DNA from: CAJWBT01 sp964401855
GTDB taxonomy: Bacteria; Chloroflexota; Dehalococcoidia; Lucifugimonadales; UBA3495
Assembly: GCA_964401855.1 (NCBI GenBank)
Contig: CAYOAF010000199.1
Coordinates: forward strand, 1-7,535
Direction of reading: 5' to 3'
DNA: 7,535 nucleotides
Made by a program: the position numbers and the translations under genes. This document shows positions 6,358-7,535 of this stretch, piece after piece; the stretch's first letter is position 1, and each line of letters opens with the position of its first letter. Below the pieces are notes generated by a model. It was not told where the DNA came from and made no database searches. It saw only the letters and a program-made list of their open reading frames with translations.

Positions 6358-7263
6358 ATGGTGCGCGAGGTGTTGCAGCGAGAAGATCGGGAGTACTGGC
6401 GGTGGGAAGAGTACCGCTGGCACGCCGATGACACGGGGGGGACCGATGGCGCCCTCTTGACCGGCGGCATTGATGTCGGCTCGGTCAGCACCCAGGCCTT
6501 CGTGCTGCGGGACGGCCAGCCCTTCGCCTATGCCAGCATCCGGACCTCCGCCGACAGCGCCGCGATAGCTCAGCAGGCCATGGAGTGGGCCCTGGAGCCA
6601 GCAGCCCTCTCCCTCGAAGACGTGGCCTACGTGGTGGGCACTGGCTACGGGCGGGTGAACATCCCCTTCGCCCAACGCCAGATTACCGAGATCAGTTGCC
6701 ATGCCCGGGGGGGCAACTTCATCTACGGGCCCACCGTCCGCACCATCCTGGACATGGGAGGGCAGGACTGCAAGGCCATCCGCTGCGACGAGCGGGGCAA
6801 GCTGGAAGAGTTCCTCATGAACGACAAGTGCGCCGCCGGGACGGGGCGGGGCATGGAGACCATGGCCGAGCTGATGAAAGTACCTGTGGTCGAGATGGGC
6901 CCCGTATCCCTGAACGTGGATAAGGACCCTCCTCCCGTCAGCAGCACCTGCGTCGTCTTTGCCAAGTCGGAGGTGCTGGGGCTGCTGCGCACCGGCTACT
7001 CCCGGGAGATGGCCCTGGCCGCCTTCTGTGAGGCCATGGCGGGCCGGGTGGTTACCCTCCTGGAGCGCATCGGCTTGGAGCCGGAGTTCGCCATCACCGG
7101 GGGCATCGCCAAGAACCCCGGCATCGTCAAGCGCATCGAGCAGAGGCTGGGGATAACGGCCCTGGCCCCACCCGAGGGAACAGACCCCCAGACCGCCGGA
7201 GCCCTGGGGGCCGCACTCTTCGCCAACAGCCTGGCCCTCCGGGCCCAGAAGCAAAGCGGCTAG
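6358..7263 (+). CDS. bzdQ: Benzoyl-CoA reductase ATPase/activator subunit, BzdQ/BcrA-like
   Basis: This 301-residue ASKHA ATPase is close in length to Azoarcus BzdQ and much shorter than Thauera BcrA (about 438), so the module is Bzd-like. Residues 1-36 form an N-terminal extension rich in Trp and charged residues (REYWRWEEYRW). Then come the phosphate loop GIDVGSVSTQAFVL (37-50), VGTGYGRVNIPFA (93-105), EISCHARGGN (111-120) and LDMGGQDCKAI (131-141). NDKCAAGTGRGME (155-167, cluster ligand Cys158), SSTCVVFAKSEVLGLL (195-210, second ligand Cys198), ITGGIAKNPGIVKRIE (246-261) and TAGALGAALFA (279-289) follow. Unlike its P partner it keeps the full GGQD and ITEI-CHARG signatures. It would form a heterodimer with the 5537-6337 product, with a [4Fe-4S] cluster bridging the subunits, and pass electrons to the O/N unit. 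It lies 20 bases after the bzdP-like gene, within the same transcription unit. Confidence 0.88.
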   Translation: MVREVLQREDREYWRWEEYRWHADDTGGTDGALLTGGIDVGSVSTQAFVLRDGQPFAYASIRTSADSAAIAQQAMEWALEPAALSLEDVAYVVGTGYGRVNIPFAQRQITEISCHARGGNFIYGPTVRTILDMGGQDCKAIRCDERGKLEEFLMNDKCAAGTGRGMETMAELMKVPVVEMGPVSLNVDKDPPPVSSTCVVFAKSEVLGLLRTGYSREMALAAFCEAMAGRVVTLLERIGLEPEFAITGGIAKNPGIVKRIEQRLGITALAPPEGTDPQTAGALGAALFANSLALRAQKQSG

Positions 7264-7277
7264 CCGCCGTAATCCGC

Positions 7278-7282
7278 AGGAG
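7278..7282 (+). promoter_or_regulatory. Ribosome binding site of the ferredoxin gene
   Basis: AGGAG (7278-7282) ends only 3 bases before ATG 7286, a short spacing. No better ATG is in frame before the first cysteine motif, so the start is kept, but expression may be tuned or the true start may differ. Confidence 0.45.
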
Positions 7283-7285
7283 AGC

Positions 7286-7535
7286 ATGGGGTACATCGCT
7301 CACTACGGGTACACCGACGGATCCGGAGACTGGTACATCCGGGTGGATACCGGCCGCTGTGACGGCTGCGGCGACTGTGTCCCGGCCTGCCCGGCAAGGG
7401 TGCTGATGACGATGCTGGACGACTACGACGACACGGTGGTGTCGGTGGCGGAGGGACACCGCAAGAACCTGAGGTTCAGTTGCGCCCCTTGCAAGCCGGT
7501 GGACAACCCTCCGCCGCTTCCCTGCGTCCAGGCCT
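7286..7535 (+). CDS. Ferredoxin-type iron-sulfur protein (partial, cut by window end)
   Basis: The frame from ATG 7286 stays open to the edge, giving at least 83 residues. A first [4Fe-4S] motif is clear: Cys25-x2-Cys28-x2-Cys31-x3-Cys35-Pro (CDGCGDCVPACP). A second, looser group, Cys66-x2-Cys69 and Cys80 in SCAPCKPVDNPPPLPCVQA, looks like the start of a long-loop cluster motif (CxxC-x10-C-xxx-C). Its last Cys would lie just past the window. Class I benzoyl-CoA reductases take electrons from a 2[4Fe-4S] ferredoxin, and this gene follows the bzdQ-like gene by 22 bases. It may be that donor, or the ferredoxin domain of a ferredoxin-reducing enzyme. The domain layout beyond residue 83 cannot be seen. 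Confidence 0.8.
   Translation, partial: MGYIAHYGYTDGSGDWYIRVDTGRCDGCGDCVPACPARVLMTMLDDYDDTVVSVAEGHRKNLRFSCAPCKPVDNPPPLPCVQA

Noticed and set aside
6064..7296. Long minus-strand open frame opposite the two ATPase genes
   Set aside because: It is antisense to two genes with intact motifs and has no family signature of its own.

Overview
This is a GC-rich window with tightly packed plus-strand genes and long spurious reading frames on the opposite strand. The gene content points to an uncultured anaerobic or facultative bacterium that degrades aromatic compounds. A Chloroflexota or Desulfobacterota-like host is possible, but that is a guess; nothing here fixes the taxonomy.

Layout. Bases 1-54 may be the last codons of an upstream gene. 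Bases 93-1040 encode a metal-dependent cyclase/hydrolase (kynurenine formamidase-like fold). Its frame is interrupted by a TGA at codon 24, exactly where relatives carry Trp. Bases 1041-1662 are non-coding and rich in dyads: a REP/MITE-like pair of inverted hairpins (1101-1167), a 34-base dyad (1221-1254), a sigma70-like promoter (1389-1417) and a long GC-rich leader. Next come a class III (CaiB/BaiF) CoA-transferase (1663-2886), and then five closely spaced genes from 3016 to the right edge.

Those five genes form a class I (ATP-dependent) benzoyl-CoA reductase module of the Azoarcus/Bzd type. They are the two catalytic iron-sulfur subunits (bzdO-like 3016-4383 and bzdN-like 4376-5506), two different ASKHA-fold ATPase/activator subunits (bzdP-like 5537-6337 and bzdQ-like 6358-7263), and a ferredoxin-type protein cut by the window edge (7286 onward). 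Two dissimilar activator subunits are the main reason to prefer a benzoyl-CoA reductase over a 2-hydroxyacyl-CoA dehydratase, which uses a single homodimeric activator.

Inferred working model: the CoA-transferase makes an aryl-CoA or related acyl-CoA thioester. The ferredoxin delivers low-potential electrons to the P/Q ATPase pair. ATP hydrolysis drives those electrons into the N/O subunits, which reduce the aromatic ring or a related substrate. The true substrate is not visible from sequence. The pairing of a CoA-transferase, rather than an obvious aryl-CoA ligase, with this reductase, beside a cyclase-family hydrolase, is the most interesting feature of the window.
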